Below, one piece after another: positions 1-8,964 of a DNA stretch of 64,000 nt. Under the pieces are notes generated by a model. The model was not told the origin of the DNA, did not search any database, and saw only the letters and a program-made list of their open reading frames with translations. The first letter of the stretch is position 1; every line of letters begins with the position of its first letter. Source of the stretch: Actinomyces qiguomingii (GTDB lineage: Bacteria; Actinomycetota; Actinomycetes; Actinomycetales; Actinomycetaceae); contig NZ_CP025228.1 of the NCBI RefSeq assembly GCF_004102025.1, positions 2,976,001 to 3,040,000 on the forward strand, in the 5' to 3' direction. The translations under genes were made by a program, and so were the position numbers.

Positions 1-1
1 G

Positions 2-70
2 GACGACCGATTGGCCTTCTACGACGAGATTCTGAACGTGCTCAAGCTCATCGGTGGTGAGGGACGATGA
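2..70 (+). CDS. ABC transporter ATPase, C-terminal tail only (BceA-like)
   Basis: The first bases translate in one open frame, ending AFYDEILNVLKLIGGEGR then TGA. The TGA at 68-70 overlaps the ATG of the next gene in an ATGA arrangement. A short tail of the form FYxEIL...LGG is common at the end of BceA/MacB-type ATPases, and the downstream gene is a BceB-like permease. The overlap suggests translational coupling of ATPase and permease. Only 22 residues are visible, so the family rests on context. Confidence 0.6.
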   Translation, partial: DDRLAFYDEILNVLKLIGGEGR

Positions 71-1989
71 CACTCTGCCAATTCGCGAAGCACAACGTCC
101 TGCGCGATACGGAGACCTACATCGCCTACTGGTTGAGCAGCGTCTTCACCGTCACGATCTTCTTCATCTTCGCCGTCAACGCCGACCACCCCGAGCTGGA
201 TCAGGACGGCAGTAGCATCCAGTTGTTCATGCGGATGGCCTCGGTGATCGTGCTCGTGTTCGCGGTCGTGTTCCTGTCGCTCTCGATCTACTCCTTCGTG
301 GATCGGCGCAGGCGCACCTTCGGCACTCTGCGAGCCATGGGCATGTCGCGCCGCCAGTTGCGGCGCATGCTGCTGGCGGAGAACTCCCTGATCGGGGCCA
401 GCGCCATTGTGGTCGGCATGCTCGTGGGGACGGCCTTCGGCCATCTGTCGGTACTGATCATGGCGCGCATCGTCCGCCTGTCCGACATCACCTGGAAGAC
501 TCCCCTGGCGCCGATCCGCGATACGGCGATCGGATTCGCAGTGGTGTTCGTGCTGGTGACCCTGCTCCTGGTTCGCGGCCTGTCCCGGCGCCCCATACTC
601 GAACTGCTCTCCTCTTCGGGGCACGAGGCCAAGGGCGTGCGCTTCTCCAGCCCGCTGGCCGTTGTCGGGGCGGTGGTGCTGTTACTCGGATACGCGTTGA
701 CCTTCTACCCGCGCTATGCGGGATCCGCCCCGGCGCTGATCGACAACGCCCTGGAGAAGACGCTCAACTACGTACTCATCGGGTGCTTCATGGTGGGCAC
801 ATTCCTGATTCTGAGCCAGTTCGTCTTCCTGGCCATCACCGGCATCCAGAAGCACTCACGCCGCTACCTGCGCGGCGGCAACGCGCTGTGGGTCTCGGCT
901 CTGCTGTACCGCCTGAAGAGCGGGGTGACCTCCATGTTCATCTCCGCCATGCTGCTCACCGCGGCGTTCTGCGCCGTGACCGCCTCCATCTCCCTGGTCA
1001 TGTCCGTCCGCGCCGATATCACGGCCAGCACCCCGTTCGCCGTCACCTACTACGCCTTCGGCGACAACGACAGGGAGGCCGCGGACCTCGCGCTCATAGA
1101 CGGGGAGCTGACCGCCAACGGCATCGATCCCCAGCAGCACACGCTGGACTTCGTCCTCCTGGGGGAAGGAGACGATGTAGGCCTGGTGGACACTAAGTTC
1201 GTATCCGTGGAGCAGTACGGCCGGGTGACCGGAGAGCACCCCGACCTGGCGGCCGGCCAGGCTCTCGATATCAGTGGAGCAAGCGAAACAACCGGGAGTA
1301 CGGTCGGCGTGGATGGCGTCGGCGAACTCGCGGTGGTGGGCACCGGCACCCGGCTGCTCGACAGTCCGCGCAACATTGACTGTTACGTGGTCGCCGACCA
1401 GACGCTGCAGGCAATCTCCCAACAGCCGCGCACGACCTCCATGCGTGCCCACCTGTTCGACTTCGACGACGCCCTACATGACTCCGGCGCCCGCGCCTTG
1501 TCCACCACGGTGCGCAATGCGATCGGCGTCGGGATGGCTGATGGCGAGAGCTTCCTGTTCATCCCGCGCATTGACTCGATCGACGCCGAGGAGTACAGCC
1601 ACCAGATCTTCACCTACGTGGGTGTGCTGTTCTCCGCGGTCTTCATGGCCGCCTCGGCCAGCCTGATCTACTTCCGGCTGGTCTCCAGCGTGCGGGACAA
1701 CCTGCCGATCACACGGAACCTGCACCGCATGGGCATGTCGCTGCGGGAGATTCTGCGTGTGCAGCGCAGGCAGCTGCTGGTACTGTTCGCCATTCCGGTG
1801 CTGCTGGCGGTCGTCAACACGGGCTTCGCCATGAACTACCTGGTAATGGCACGGATCGCCTCCAGGCTCCTGTACGGGCGCTTCCTGATCATCCTCATCC
1901 CGCTGCTCGCCCTGCAAGCCGGCTACTTCGCCTTCCTGAGCAGTCGCTTCTCGGCCAAGGTGCGCATCTTCCTGAAGGACCCGCAGTAG
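67..1989 (+). CDS. BceB/FtsX-type ABC transporter permease
   Basis: This 640-residue membrane protein has the BceB architecture. Ten hydrophobic segments lie near residues 18-38, 57-77, 108-132, 153-172, 197-215, 237-258, 288-312, 518-540, 571-592 and 605-623. A roughly 200-residue extracytoplasmic region (about 315-515) sits between segments seven and eight. Two FtsX-like cytoplasmic turns are visible (TLRAMGMSRRQLRR near 85 and LHRMGMSLREILR near 555). In Bacillota such permeases pair with a BceA ATPase to sense or remove cell-wall-active antimicrobial peptides. Here the start overlaps the ATPase stop. No adjacent two-component system is visible in the window, so the substrate is unknown. 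Confidence 0.8.
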   Translation: MTLCQFAKHNVLRDTETYIAYWLSSVFTVTIFFIFAVNADHPELDQDGSSIQLFMRMASVIVLVFAVVFLSLSIYSFVDRRRRTFGTLRAMGMSRRQLRRMLLAENSLIGASAIVVGMLVGTAFGHLSVLIMARIVRLSDITWKTPLAPIRDTAIGFAVVFVLVTLLLVRGLSRRPILELLSSSGHEAKGVRFSSPLAVVGAVVLLLGYALTFYPRYAGSAPALIDNALEKTLNYVLIGCFMVGTFLILSQFVFLAITGIQKHSRRYLRGGNALWVSALLYRLKSGVTSMFISAMLLTAAFCAVTASISLVMSVRADITASTPFAVTYYAFGDNDREAADLALIDGELTANGIDPQQHTLDFVLLGEGDDVGLVDTKFVSVEQYGRVTGEHPDLAAGQALDISGASETTGSTVGVDGVGELAVVGTGTRLLDSPRNIDCYVVADQTLQAISQQPRTTSMRAHLFDFDDALHDSGARALSTTVRNAIGVGMADGESFLFIPRIDSIDAEEYSHQIFTYVGVLFSAVFMAASASLIYFRLVSSVRDNLPITRNLHRMGMSLREILRVQRRQLLVLFAIPVLLAVVNTGFAMNYLVMARIASRLLYGRFLIILIPLLALQAGYFAFLSSRFSAKVRIFLKDPQ

Positions 1990-2011
1990 GCGGACGCGTA
2001 CTCCGGGCACC

Positions 2012-3085
2012 TCAGGAGGTGGGGCGATCGAGCCGATCATCCGGCTCGATCTCCCCACTGCCGCGAGTGATGAACTGCGTGGGGATCACGATGTGCTCGG
2101 GCCGGAGGGCCTCACCCTCCAAGCGGCGGAACAGGCGCTGCGCGGCCACTCGTCCCATGCGCTGGGGGTCCTGGCGCACCACGGTGAGCGCGGGCTGAAG
2201 CATGTCCGCCAGCGGCAGGTCGTCGAAGCCTATATGCGCTATCCGGTCGCGCAGTTCCAGCCTATGCAGCGCGTGCAGCGCCCCCTCGGTGAGAAAGTTC
2301 TGCCCACTGAAGATCGCCGTCGGCGGCCGCGGCCCCAAGGCCAACCGAGTGACAGCGCTTTCGGCCGCCGCCGCCCCCACCAGCCCGGAGATGACGATCG
2401 CACCATCGGCATCGGCGCCGTAGGCACCGAAAGCCGCAGTGAATCCTTCTCGGCGCTCCACCGCAGTGGCCACATTCAGGCGCTCGGTGAGCAGGGCAAT
2501 ACGCCGGTGGCCCCGTTCAAGTAGATGTAGTGTGGCTCGCTCGGCGGCCACACGGGTATCACTGGTAACGCGGTCCGCCTCGACGCCGTGCGGCGCCCGA
2601 TCCACGAATACGATCGGCACCCCCAAGTGCAGCACCCGCTCCAGGGCGGCCCCGTCCACGGTGGTGGTGTTGACGATGATGCCGTCCACGTGGCGCCTGA
2701 TGGAGTCCTCAACCGCCGCCACCTCCCGCTCCGGCTCCTCGTCCAGGCTGGAGGCCAGCACCGCCACATCGTGCTCCCGAGCTACGTCTTCCACGCCCCG
2801 GTGGAGCTGTCCGGCGAAGGGGTTGTCCACGCTGCCCACCAGCAGGGCGATGGTGCGCGTGGCCCCACCGGGGCGGCGCAGGCTGCCGGCGCGCAGGTCC
2901 ACGTGGTAGTCGAGCTCGCGCACGGCATCCCAGACCCGCTCGGCGGTGGCGTCGGAGACATTGGGTTCGCCGTTGACCACACGCGAAACTGTTTTCACAC
3001 CGACTCCCGCCAAGCGGGCCACCTGCTTCATGGTGGGCCGACGTTGTCCCTCCGACGCCGAGCCTGCGGACGAGTATGACGTCAC
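2012..3085 (-). CDS. LacI-family transcriptional regulator of the adjacent sugar ABC transporter
   Basis: The 357-residue protein has an N-terminal LacI helix-turn-helix (MKQVARLAGVGVKTVSRVVN, about residues 19-38) and a hinge. A periplasmic-binding-protein-like effector domain follows (IALLVGSVDNPFAGQLHRG onward) and ends with the typical IPTQFITRGSG segment. The first 18 residues may be a non-conserved extension, and Met19 is an alternative start. It is divergent from the ribose-type ABC operon at 3291, and the gap between them carries an inverted repeat with the central CG usual for LacI operators (3156-3169). The inference is local, sugar-relieved repression of that operon. The sugar cannot be named from sequence. 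Confidence 0.88.
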   Translation of the reverse strand: MTSYSSAGSASEGQRRPTMKQVARLAGVGVKTVSRVVNGEPNVSDATAERVWDAVRELDYHVDLRAGSLRRPGGATRTIALLVGSVDNPFAGQLHRGVEDVAREHDVAVLASSLDEEPEREVAAVEDSIRRHVDGIIVNTTTVDGAALERVLHLGVPIVFVDRAPHGVEADRVTSDTRVAAERATLHLLERGHRRIALLTERLNVATAVERREGFTAAFGAYGADADGAIVISGLVGAAAAESAVTRLALGPRPPTAIFSGQNFLTEGALHALHRLELRDRIAHIGFDDLPLADMLQPALTVVRQDPQRMGRVAAQRLFRRLEGEALRPEHIVIPTQFITRGSGEIEPDDRLDRPTS

Positions 3086-3154
3086 TGTCGCCTCCCCGAT
3101 TTTTCGAAACGCACTTGACCCGAGTGGAAACCAACCGTAGCATCGTGACTGCGA

Positions 3155-3169
3155 TTGACATCGTTGTCA
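3155..3169. promoter_or_regulatory. LacI-type operator overlapping a TTGACA -35 hexamer
   Basis: TGACATCGTTGTCA (3156-3169) is an inverted repeat with 5-bp arms around TCGT and a central CpG, the usual LacI-family layout. TTGACA at 3155-3160 overlaps it and could be a -35 element for the ABC operon starting at 3291. No convincing -10 was found at 17 bp. It lies 71 bp before the divergent lacI start. Confidence 0.55.
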
Positions 3170-3290
3170 GTACTGGAACGCCGCCACTTGGTGGCGCTCC
3201 AGTAACTCCCGTCCCGATGGCCGCTCCGGCGGTTCCTCCCACCGCGCCCGACGCTGCCGAGCGTGGACCACCTCAAGCAATGGAGCAGAT

Positions 3291-4805
3291 ATGGCACCAC
3301 CACAACCACCACGGCTGAGACTGACAGACGTCTCCAAATCCTTCCCCGGCGTGCAAGCTCTCAGCGGCGTCTCCTTCGACCTGCTGCCCGGGGAGGTGCA
3401 TGCCCTCGTCGGGGAAAACGGCGCCGGAAAATCCACCCTGGTGAAGATCCTCACCGGCATCCACCCGGACTTCGAGGGCAGTTACGACTATGACGGCGCC
3501 CCCGCCGCCTTCCATTCCATCCGCGACGCCCAGCGTGCCGGCATCGCCATTGTCCACCAGGAACTCAACATGATGGCCGACCTGACGGTGGCGCAGAACA
3601 TCTTCATCGGCCGGGAGTCCTCCTCCCTGCTGATCTCCGATCGAGCGCTGAATCGACGCGCTCAGGAGCTGCTGGCCAAACACGAGGTCGACGTCGCCCC
3701 GCAGACTCTGCTGCGGAACCTGTCGGTCTCCAGGGCACAACTGGTTGAGATCGTGCGCGCCATGTCCTTTGAAGCCACCAAGGTGCTGATCCTGGATGAG
3801 CCGACGGCGGCCCTGTCCGAGGCGGAGAGCGCCGAACTGCTTCAGCGGATAAGGCGACTGCGGGATCAAGGCGTCTCGATCGTGTACATCTCCCACCGCA
3901 TGCACGAGGTCATGGCGATCTCCGATCGCATCACGGTCCTGCGCGACGGCGCACACGTCGGCACGCTCAAGACTGCCGAAACCGATCTCGACGAGATCAT
4001 CGAGTTGATGGTGGGCAGGCAGGTCGTCAACACTCCCAAGCCCCACTCGGAGGTGCCGCCCGACGCCCCCGTCGTCATGCGCGCGGAGCACCTGGCCTCC
4101 GCCGAGGTCAAGGACGTCTCCTTCACGCTGCATCGCGGGGAGATCCTCGGCTTCGCCGGCCTGGTCGGCGCCGGTCGCACCGAGGCCATGCGGATTGTGG
4201 CGGGTGCGGATCGTCCCACAGCCGGGCGGCTGGAGGTCAACGGCGCCGAGGCCTCCTTCCACCGCCCCAAGGACGCCATTCGCGCCGGCATTGCCTACCT
4301 GTCTGAGGACCGCAAGCGCTTCGGTCTGGTCACCGGCCTGTCGGTTTCCGACAACACGGTCCTGGCGTCCTACGACGCCTTCACCACCGCCACAGTGGTG
4401 CACGAACGGGCTGTGCAACGCGCAACCCGTAAGTACGTGGACATGCTGCGCATCAAGACCCCGACAGCGCGCCAGCGGGTGCGCAACCTCTCCGGCGGTA
4501 ACCAGCAGAAGGTGGTGCTGGCCAAGTGGCTGCTGCGCGACGTCGACATCCTCATCTTCGACGAGCCCACACGCGGCATCGACATCGGTGCGCGCGCAGA
4601 GATCTACCAGCTCATGCGCGACCTGGTCGCACAGGGGAAGTCAATCATCCTCGTCTCCTCCGACCTCGACGAGGTCCTGCACCTGTCCGACCGCATCGTG
4701 GTCATGCGGGAAGGACGCAAGACCGGGGAGCTCGACGCCTCCGAGGCAACTCAGATCAAGATCATGGAACTGGCCACCAAGCAGGAAGAAGGTCGCGCGG
4801 CATGA
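3291..4805 (+). CDS. Sugar ABC transporter ATP-binding protein (RbsA/MglA type, two ABC domains)
   Basis: The protein is 504 residues, the usual length for tandem-domain RbsA/MglA/XylG ATPases. The first domain has Walker A GENGAGKST near residue 44 and Walker B VLILDEPTAAL near 165. The second has the degenerate P-loop VGAGRTEAM near 290, the signature LSGGNQQKV near 400 and Walker B ILIFDEPTRGID. It would energise monosaccharide or polyol uptake with the permease and lipoprotein that follow. The stop overlaps the permease start (ATGA at 4802-4805). The substrate is not defined by the sequence. Confidence 0.93.
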   Translation: MAPPQPPRLRLTDVSKSFPGVQALSGVSFDLLPGEVHALVGENGAGKSTLVKILTGIHPDFEGSYDYDGAPAAFHSIRDAQRAGIAIVHQELNMMADLTVAQNIFIGRESSSLLISDRALNRRAQELLAKHEVDVAPQTLLRNLSVSRAQLVEIVRAMSFEATKVLILDEPTAALSEAESAELLQRIRRLRDQGVSIVYISHRMHEVMAISDRITVLRDGAHVGTLKTAETDLDEIIELMVGRQVVNTPKPHSEVPPDAPVVMRAEHLASAEVKDVSFTLHRGEILGFAGLVGAGRTEAMRIVAGADRPTAGRLEVNGAEASFHRPKDAIRAGIAYLSEDRKRFGLVTGLSVSDNTVLASYDAFTTATVVHERAVQRATRKYVDMLRIKTPTARQRVRNLSGGNQQKVVLAKWLLRDVDILIFDEPTRGIDIGARAEIYQLMRDLVAQGKSIILVSSDLDEVLHLSDRIVVMREGRKTGELDASEATQIKIMELATKQEEGRAA

Positions 4806-5785
4806 GCGCAAACATCATCAAGAACACCCCACTGCGCGCACTGCCCATGCAACAGCTGATGGCGCTGGCCGCGCTGGTAATCCTGTACGCGTTCTTCGCC
4901 GTATTCGGCAACCACTTCCTGTCCCCCAGCACCTTCGTCTCGATCCTCGACTCCTCCTACTACATCGGCTTCCTGGCCATCGGCATGACCTTCGTGATCA
5001 TCACGGCGGGCATCGACCTGTCCTCCGGGACGGTTATGGTCGGCTCCGCACTGGTAGGAGGCGTGGCCTACAACGTCTGGGACCTGCCGATCGCCGTAGC
5101 GCTGCTGATCGTACTGGCTACCGGTATCGCCTTCGGCATCGGTAACGGCGTCTTGGTCGGCTTCCTGCACATTCCACCGTTCATCGCCACCCTGGGCATG
5201 CAGTTCGCGTCCCTGGGTCTGTGCGCGGTGATCGCCCAGGTGCAGACGCAGACCTACCCGAGCCTGACCTCCGAGGACGGCTGGTTCAAGACGGTTCTGT
5301 ACAAGGCGGGAGATCTGCCCGTGGGCATTGTCTGGCTGGCGGCCTTCTTCGTGATCGCCTGGTTCATCCTGACTCGTACCAAGCTCGGTCGCTACACCTA
5401 CGCCATCGGCTCCAATGAGGAGGCCGTCGAGCTTTCGGGGGTCGTGGTGTCGCGCTGGAAGTTCTGGGTCTACGTGCTCAACGGCTTCTTCTGCGGCCTG
5501 GCCGGCATCATCTACGCCGCCACCTTCTCCTCCATCACCCCGCAGACCGGAAACGGCCAGGAGATGTACGCCATCGCCGCCTGCGTGATCGGCGGCACCT
5601 CACTGGCGGGCGGCGTCGGCTCCCTGTGGGGAACCATCATCGGCGTCTTCGTCATCTCCGTACTCAAGACGGGCCTGCTGTCAATGGGCCTGCCGGTGCA
5701 GTGGCAGCAGGTCCTGATCGGCGTCGTTGTGGTGCTCGCAGTTCTGCTCGACGTCATCCGCACCCGCCGCGCCGGCCGTGCTTGA
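4802..5785 (+). CDS. Sugar ABC transporter permease (RbsC type)
   Basis: The start at 4802 overlaps the ATPase stop by four bases, and translation begins MSANIIKNTPLRALP. The 327-residue protein has about eight to ten hydrophobic segments and RbsC-family landmarks: FVIITAGIDLSSGTVM near residue 60, YAIGSNEEAVELSGV near 200 and AACVIGGTSLAGGVGS near 260. It forms the membrane channel of the importer with the ATPase (3291) and binding lipoprotein (5830). Confidence 0.92.
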   Translation: MSANIIKNTPLRALPMQQLMALAALVILYAFFAVFGNHFLSPSTFVSILDSSYYIGFLAIGMTFVIITAGIDLSSGTVMVGSALVGGVAYNVWDLPIAVALLIVLATGIAFGIGNGVLVGFLHIPPFIATLGMQFASLGLCAVIAQVQTQTYPSLTSEDGWFKTVLYKAGDLPVGIVWLAAFFVIAWFILTRTKLGRYTYAIGSNEEAVELSGVVVSRWKFWVYVLNGFFCGLAGIIYAATFSSITPQTGNGQEMYAIAACVIGGTSLAGGVGSLWGTIIGVFVISVLKTGLLSMGLPVQWQQVLIGVVVVLAVLLDVIRTRRAGRA

Positions 5786-5829
5786 ACCCGTCATCCGCTC
5801 TTCTGTCCCACCCCATGAAAGGAAAAACC

Positions 5830-6945
5830 ATGTCCACCATGCTCACTCGCAGGACCGCGCTGACGGCGGCCCTGGCATCCGCCGCATCGGTCTCGCTGCT
5901 GGCCGCCTGCAGCGACGACGGCGGCTCGGCCAGCTCGGACGGGAAGATGAAGGTCATCATCATCTCCAAGAGCTACCAGAACCAGTTCTACCAGGCCGCC
6001 TTCAAGGGCGCGCAGGATGCCGCCGACGAGCTCGGCGTCGACCTGGAAACCAACGGGCCCGACGCGGAGAGCAATGTCTCCCAGCAGGTGGAGCAGCTGG
6101 CCTCTGCGGTCAACCAGCGGCCGGCCGCGATCGCCCTGGCGGCCTGCCAGCCCGACGCCGTGCAGGACGCCCTGGTGAACGCCAAGAACCAGGACATCCC
6201 GGTGATCGGCTTCGACTCGGGCGTGCCCGACGACGCCTCCGGCGCGGTGCTGGCCACCGCCACCACCGATAACGAGGCCGCCGGCGGCAACGTCGCCACC
6301 AACCTCGCCGCCAACGCGGATCTGCAGTCCGCCCTGGCCTCCGCGAGCGCGGACTCCCCCGCCGTCATTGGGGTGCTGGCCCAGGACTCGACCTCCGGCT
6401 CGATCGTGCAGCGCGTGGACGGCTTCACCGCCGCCCTGGTTACCGAGTTGGAGAAGCTCGACGGCTTGGCCGGGGCGGTGGACGTGTCCGGGCAGCAGCG
6501 TTGGACGACGCCGTCGTCCAACCCCGCCAAGGTGAAGATCGTGGTGACCGTGCCGCCGACCACCAGCCAGGCGGACATTCAGTCCGCGGCCACGTCGATC
6601 CTGTCCACGGACGGGCTGGTCGCGCTGTTCGCCGCGAACCAGGACGCCGTCAATGGGGTCATCAGCGCCACCGCAGACGCCTCCCAGCTGGATCGCGACT
6701 CCGGCCGCTACAAGGATCTGCTGGTGGTCGGCTTCGACGCCGGCACCTCCCAGAAGGACGCCGTGCGCTCCGGGGCCTTCCTCGGCTCGGTGACCCAGGA
6801 TCCCTACCAGATGGGCTACCAGGCGGTCACCCTCGCCGTGCAGGCGGCCAACGGCGAAAGCGTTGGGGACGTGGACACCGGTTCCCACTGGTACGACTCC
6901 TCCAACGTCGACGATGAGGACATCTCGGTGCTGCTGTACGACTGA
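5830..6945 (+). CDS. Sugar-binding lipoprotein of the ABC transporter (periplasmic-binding-protein type I)
   Basis: The start at 5830 is chosen because AAAGGA lies six bases upstream. An in-frame ATG at 5815 lacks this. The 371-residue product has an N-terminal signal peptide with twin arginines (LTRRTALTAAL) and a lipobox (LLAAC), so it should be a membrane-anchored lipoprotein. A RbsB/LacI-like binding domain follows (VIIISKSYQNQFYQAAFKGA; PVIGFDSGVPD; GSVTQDPYQMGYQAV). It closes the operon and is followed at once by a strong hairpin. It is related to the second binding protein at 35264, with the same C-terminal pattern. Confidence 0.9.
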   Translation: MSTMLTRRTALTAALASAASVSLLAACSDDGGSASSDGKMKVIIISKSYQNQFYQAAFKGAQDAADELGVDLETNGPDAESNVSQQVEQLASAVNQRPAAIALAACQPDAVQDALVNAKNQDIPVIGFDSGVPDDASGAVLATATTDNEAAGGNVATNLAANADLQSALASASADSPAVIGVLAQDSTSGSIVQRVDGFTAALVTELEKLDGLAGAVDVSGQQRWTTPSSNPAKVKIVVTVPPTTSQADIQSAATSILSTDGLVALFAANQDAVNGVISATADASQLDRDSGRYKDLLVVGFDAGTSQKDAVRSGAFLGSVTQDPYQMGYQAVTLAVQAANGESVGDVDTGSHWYDSSNVDDEDISVLLYD

Positions 6946-6959
6946 GCGCCTGAGAGGAG

Positions 6960-6996
6960 GTGGTGGCCGGGCGGTAACACACTGCCCGGCCACCAC
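6960..6996 (+). terminator. Hairpin terminator after the ABC operon
   Basis: A perfect 13-bp inverted repeat (GTGGTGGCCGGGC at 6960-6972 and its complement at 6984-6996) with an 11-base loop lies 14 bases after the lipoprotein stop. There is no long T-run, as is common in GC-rich actinobacteria. Confidence 0.7.
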
Positions 6997-7057
6997 ACCT
7001 GTTCCACGGTGCCCGCGACCCGTAGTGCCTTGGCGATGGCGACCGGGCATCGCTCGC

Positions 7058-8551
7058 CTACTCCACGACCAGCCGCAGCTCTCCTGCGTCCTGCCGGCGA
7101 ATCCGCCAGGTGGTGGAGGTGGTCGCCTCCACCAGGGCGGCGTCGTGGGAGACGAGCAGCAGCGCCCCAGGAAATGCCGCCAGCATCCCCTCCAGCGCCC
7201 GGATGGAGCCGATGTCCAGATGGTTAGTGGGCTCGTCCATAACGATCAGCTCCGGCCGGTCGAGGATGCCGAGTGCGAGCATAAGCTTGCGCATCTCCCC
7301 GGGACTGATCGTCTCCCCTTCCAGGACCCGCTCCGGAGAGGAGTTGAGCCTGGCGACGATCGAGAGCACCCGGCCACTGCCTTCGGCATCCAGCCCGGCC
7401 AGACGCGCCAACGTCGCCCGTATCGTCGCCCGGTCGGGCTCCTGGGGCACATAAAGGCAGGTGGCGTCCTGCGGCAGACGCCTCAGCAGGGCGCCGACGA
7501 GCGTGGTCTTGCCGGTGCCGTTGTCACCCGCCAGTGCCACATGCTCGCGGCTGTCCAGATGCAGCGCCGGGGTGTGCAGCATCGCCGTCTCCCCCAGTGG
7601 CAGGACCAACGGCTCGGTTCGCAGCAGCACCGGACGGCGACTCGGGGCGGCATCAACCCAGACTTCGCCGTCGTAGCGCTTATCGATCCTGGTGGACTCC
7701 ACTTCGCCGTCCGCGCGGGCGAGCCGGGCCTCCATGCGGGAGGCGAGCCTGCCCGTCTTACCGTCCTGCCCGCTCACCACGGCCAACCGCCGGCGGAAGC
7801 GCGCGTCATTGTCGTGCTTGGCGATGTTGCGTCCGGAACGGCGGGAGGCGGTGCGGGACGCCTCTTCGCGGCGTCGCTGGGTCTCCCGAGCCAAGCGCCG
7901 CCGCTCGCGTCTGGCCGCCTCACGCCGCTGGAGGGCGGTGTCGCGCTCCAGCTCGGCCTGGGCGGCTGCCTGCGTGTAGCCGCCCGGACGCATGACGGCG
8001 CTGCCAGCGCTCATGAACAGGCATTGGGTGCACAGCGCGTCCAGCAGGGCGCGGTCGTGGGAGATGAGGATGCCGATGCCGCTGAAGCGCGCCAGGGCGG
8101 CGCGGATGGCTGCGCGGGAGGCGGCGTCGGCGTGGTTGGTCGGTTCGTCCACCACCAGCACATCTGGCTGCTCCCACAGCGCGCAGGCGATCTGGACCAG
8201 TTTGCGCTGCCCGCCTGAGAGCGTGTCGTAGCGCCAGGCCCAGGCGTCGTCGACGCCGAGGCCGCGCCGCAGCCGCATGGCGACCTCGTCGTAGGCGCAG
8301 GCGAAGTCCGTCAGCGTTGGCGGCGGCGCGGTGGCGTCCTGGGCGCAGTAGTGGGCCACCAGCCGCGAGGTCACCGCGCCGGCGTCGGGTTTCAGCTGGC
8401 CGCAGGCGATGCGTGCCAGTGTGGTCTTGCCGCAGCCGTTGTCGCCGACGACGCCGGTCCAGCCGGCCGGGAAGGTGACCGTGATATCGGCTAGCGCCGG
8501 GGAGGCGGCGCCGGGGTAGGTGTAGTGGATATCGGACAGGGCGAAATGCAT
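7058..8551 (-). CDS. ABC-F family ATPase (ribosome-associated type)
   Basis: The start at 8551 is preceded by AGGAGG six bases away. The 497-residue protein has two ABC domains and no membrane segment. The first has Walker A GDNGCGKTT near residue 36, the signature LSGGQRKLV and DEPTNHAD. The second has GDNGTGKTT, an ISPGEMRKL signature variant and MDEPTNHLD. An arginine-rich linker (RREAARRERRRLARETQRRR) separates them, as in ABC-F proteins that bind the ribosomal E site. Family members protect ribosomes from antibiotics or tune translation. The sequence does not say which applies here. It stands alone between the sugar ABC operon and an aldo/keto reductase. Confidence 0.87.
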   Translation of the reverse strand: MHFALSDIHYTYPGAASPALADITVTFPAGWTGVVGDNGCGKTTLARIACGQLKPDAGAVTSRLVAHYCAQDATAPPPTLTDFACAYDEVAMRLRRGLGVDDAWAWRYDTLSGGQRKLVQIACALWEQPDVLVVDEPTNHADAASRAAIRAALARFSGIGILISHDRALLDALCTQCLFMSAGSAVMRPGGYTQAAAQAELERDTALQRREAARRERRRLARETQRRREEASRTASRRSGRNIAKHDNDARFRRRLAVVSGQDGKTGRLASRMEARLARADGEVESTRIDKRYDGEVWVDAAPSRRPVLLRTEPLVLPLGETAMLHTPALHLDSREHVALAGDNGTGKTTLVGALLRRLPQDATCLYVPQEPDRATIRATLARLAGLDAEGSGRVLSIVARLNSSPERVLEGETISPGEMRKLMLALGILDRPELIVMDEPTNHLDIGSIRALEGMLAAFPGALLLVSHDAALVEATTSTTWRIRRQDAGELRLVVE

Positions 8552-8964
8552 GCGGTCCTCCTGAAGATGGGAGGCCGCGCGGCGGTGCAGGTTGTTCGCG
8601 ATAAGGACTTTCCGACGGGGCCGCACTTGTGCGGAGGGCTGCGCGCCCGCTGGAGCGGGTTCAGTCTGAGCCGGATGCGGCACGAGCTCGGGCCGACGAC
8701 CCATCGGAATGCGGGTCAGCGATGCTGCACCCCGGGCACGGCCTCATGAGCTGAGTCTGGTTCCGTGCGCCCGTGGGGGCATCGCTACTTCCTCATGCAT
8801 CCGACGCTACTGGGTTGGCGCGCACTCGTCCAGCCCTGCCGTGACTTTTCCCAGCCGTGGCGTTAGTCCACTGCCGCGTGGCGCCCAGTCGGGGCACAGG
8901 ATGCAGCTCCGCCCCGGCGGGAGCAGCAGCATTGCCGGGGCGGAGCACTTCGATCATGGTCCAG
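8552..8964. other. Intergenic region, 413 bp
   Basis: No gene is supported here. It contains the ABC-F ribosome binding site and upstream region at its left end and the aldo/keto reductase terminator (8906-8946) at its right end. Nothing else was recognised. Confidence 0.5.
8906..8946 (-). terminator. Hairpin terminator of the aldo/keto reductase gene
   Basis: A perfect 13-bp inverted repeat, GCTCCGCCCCGGC (8906-8918) with GCCGGGGCGGAGC (8934-8946), lies about 20 bases beyond the stop codon of the gene at 8965-9975. Confidence 0.65.
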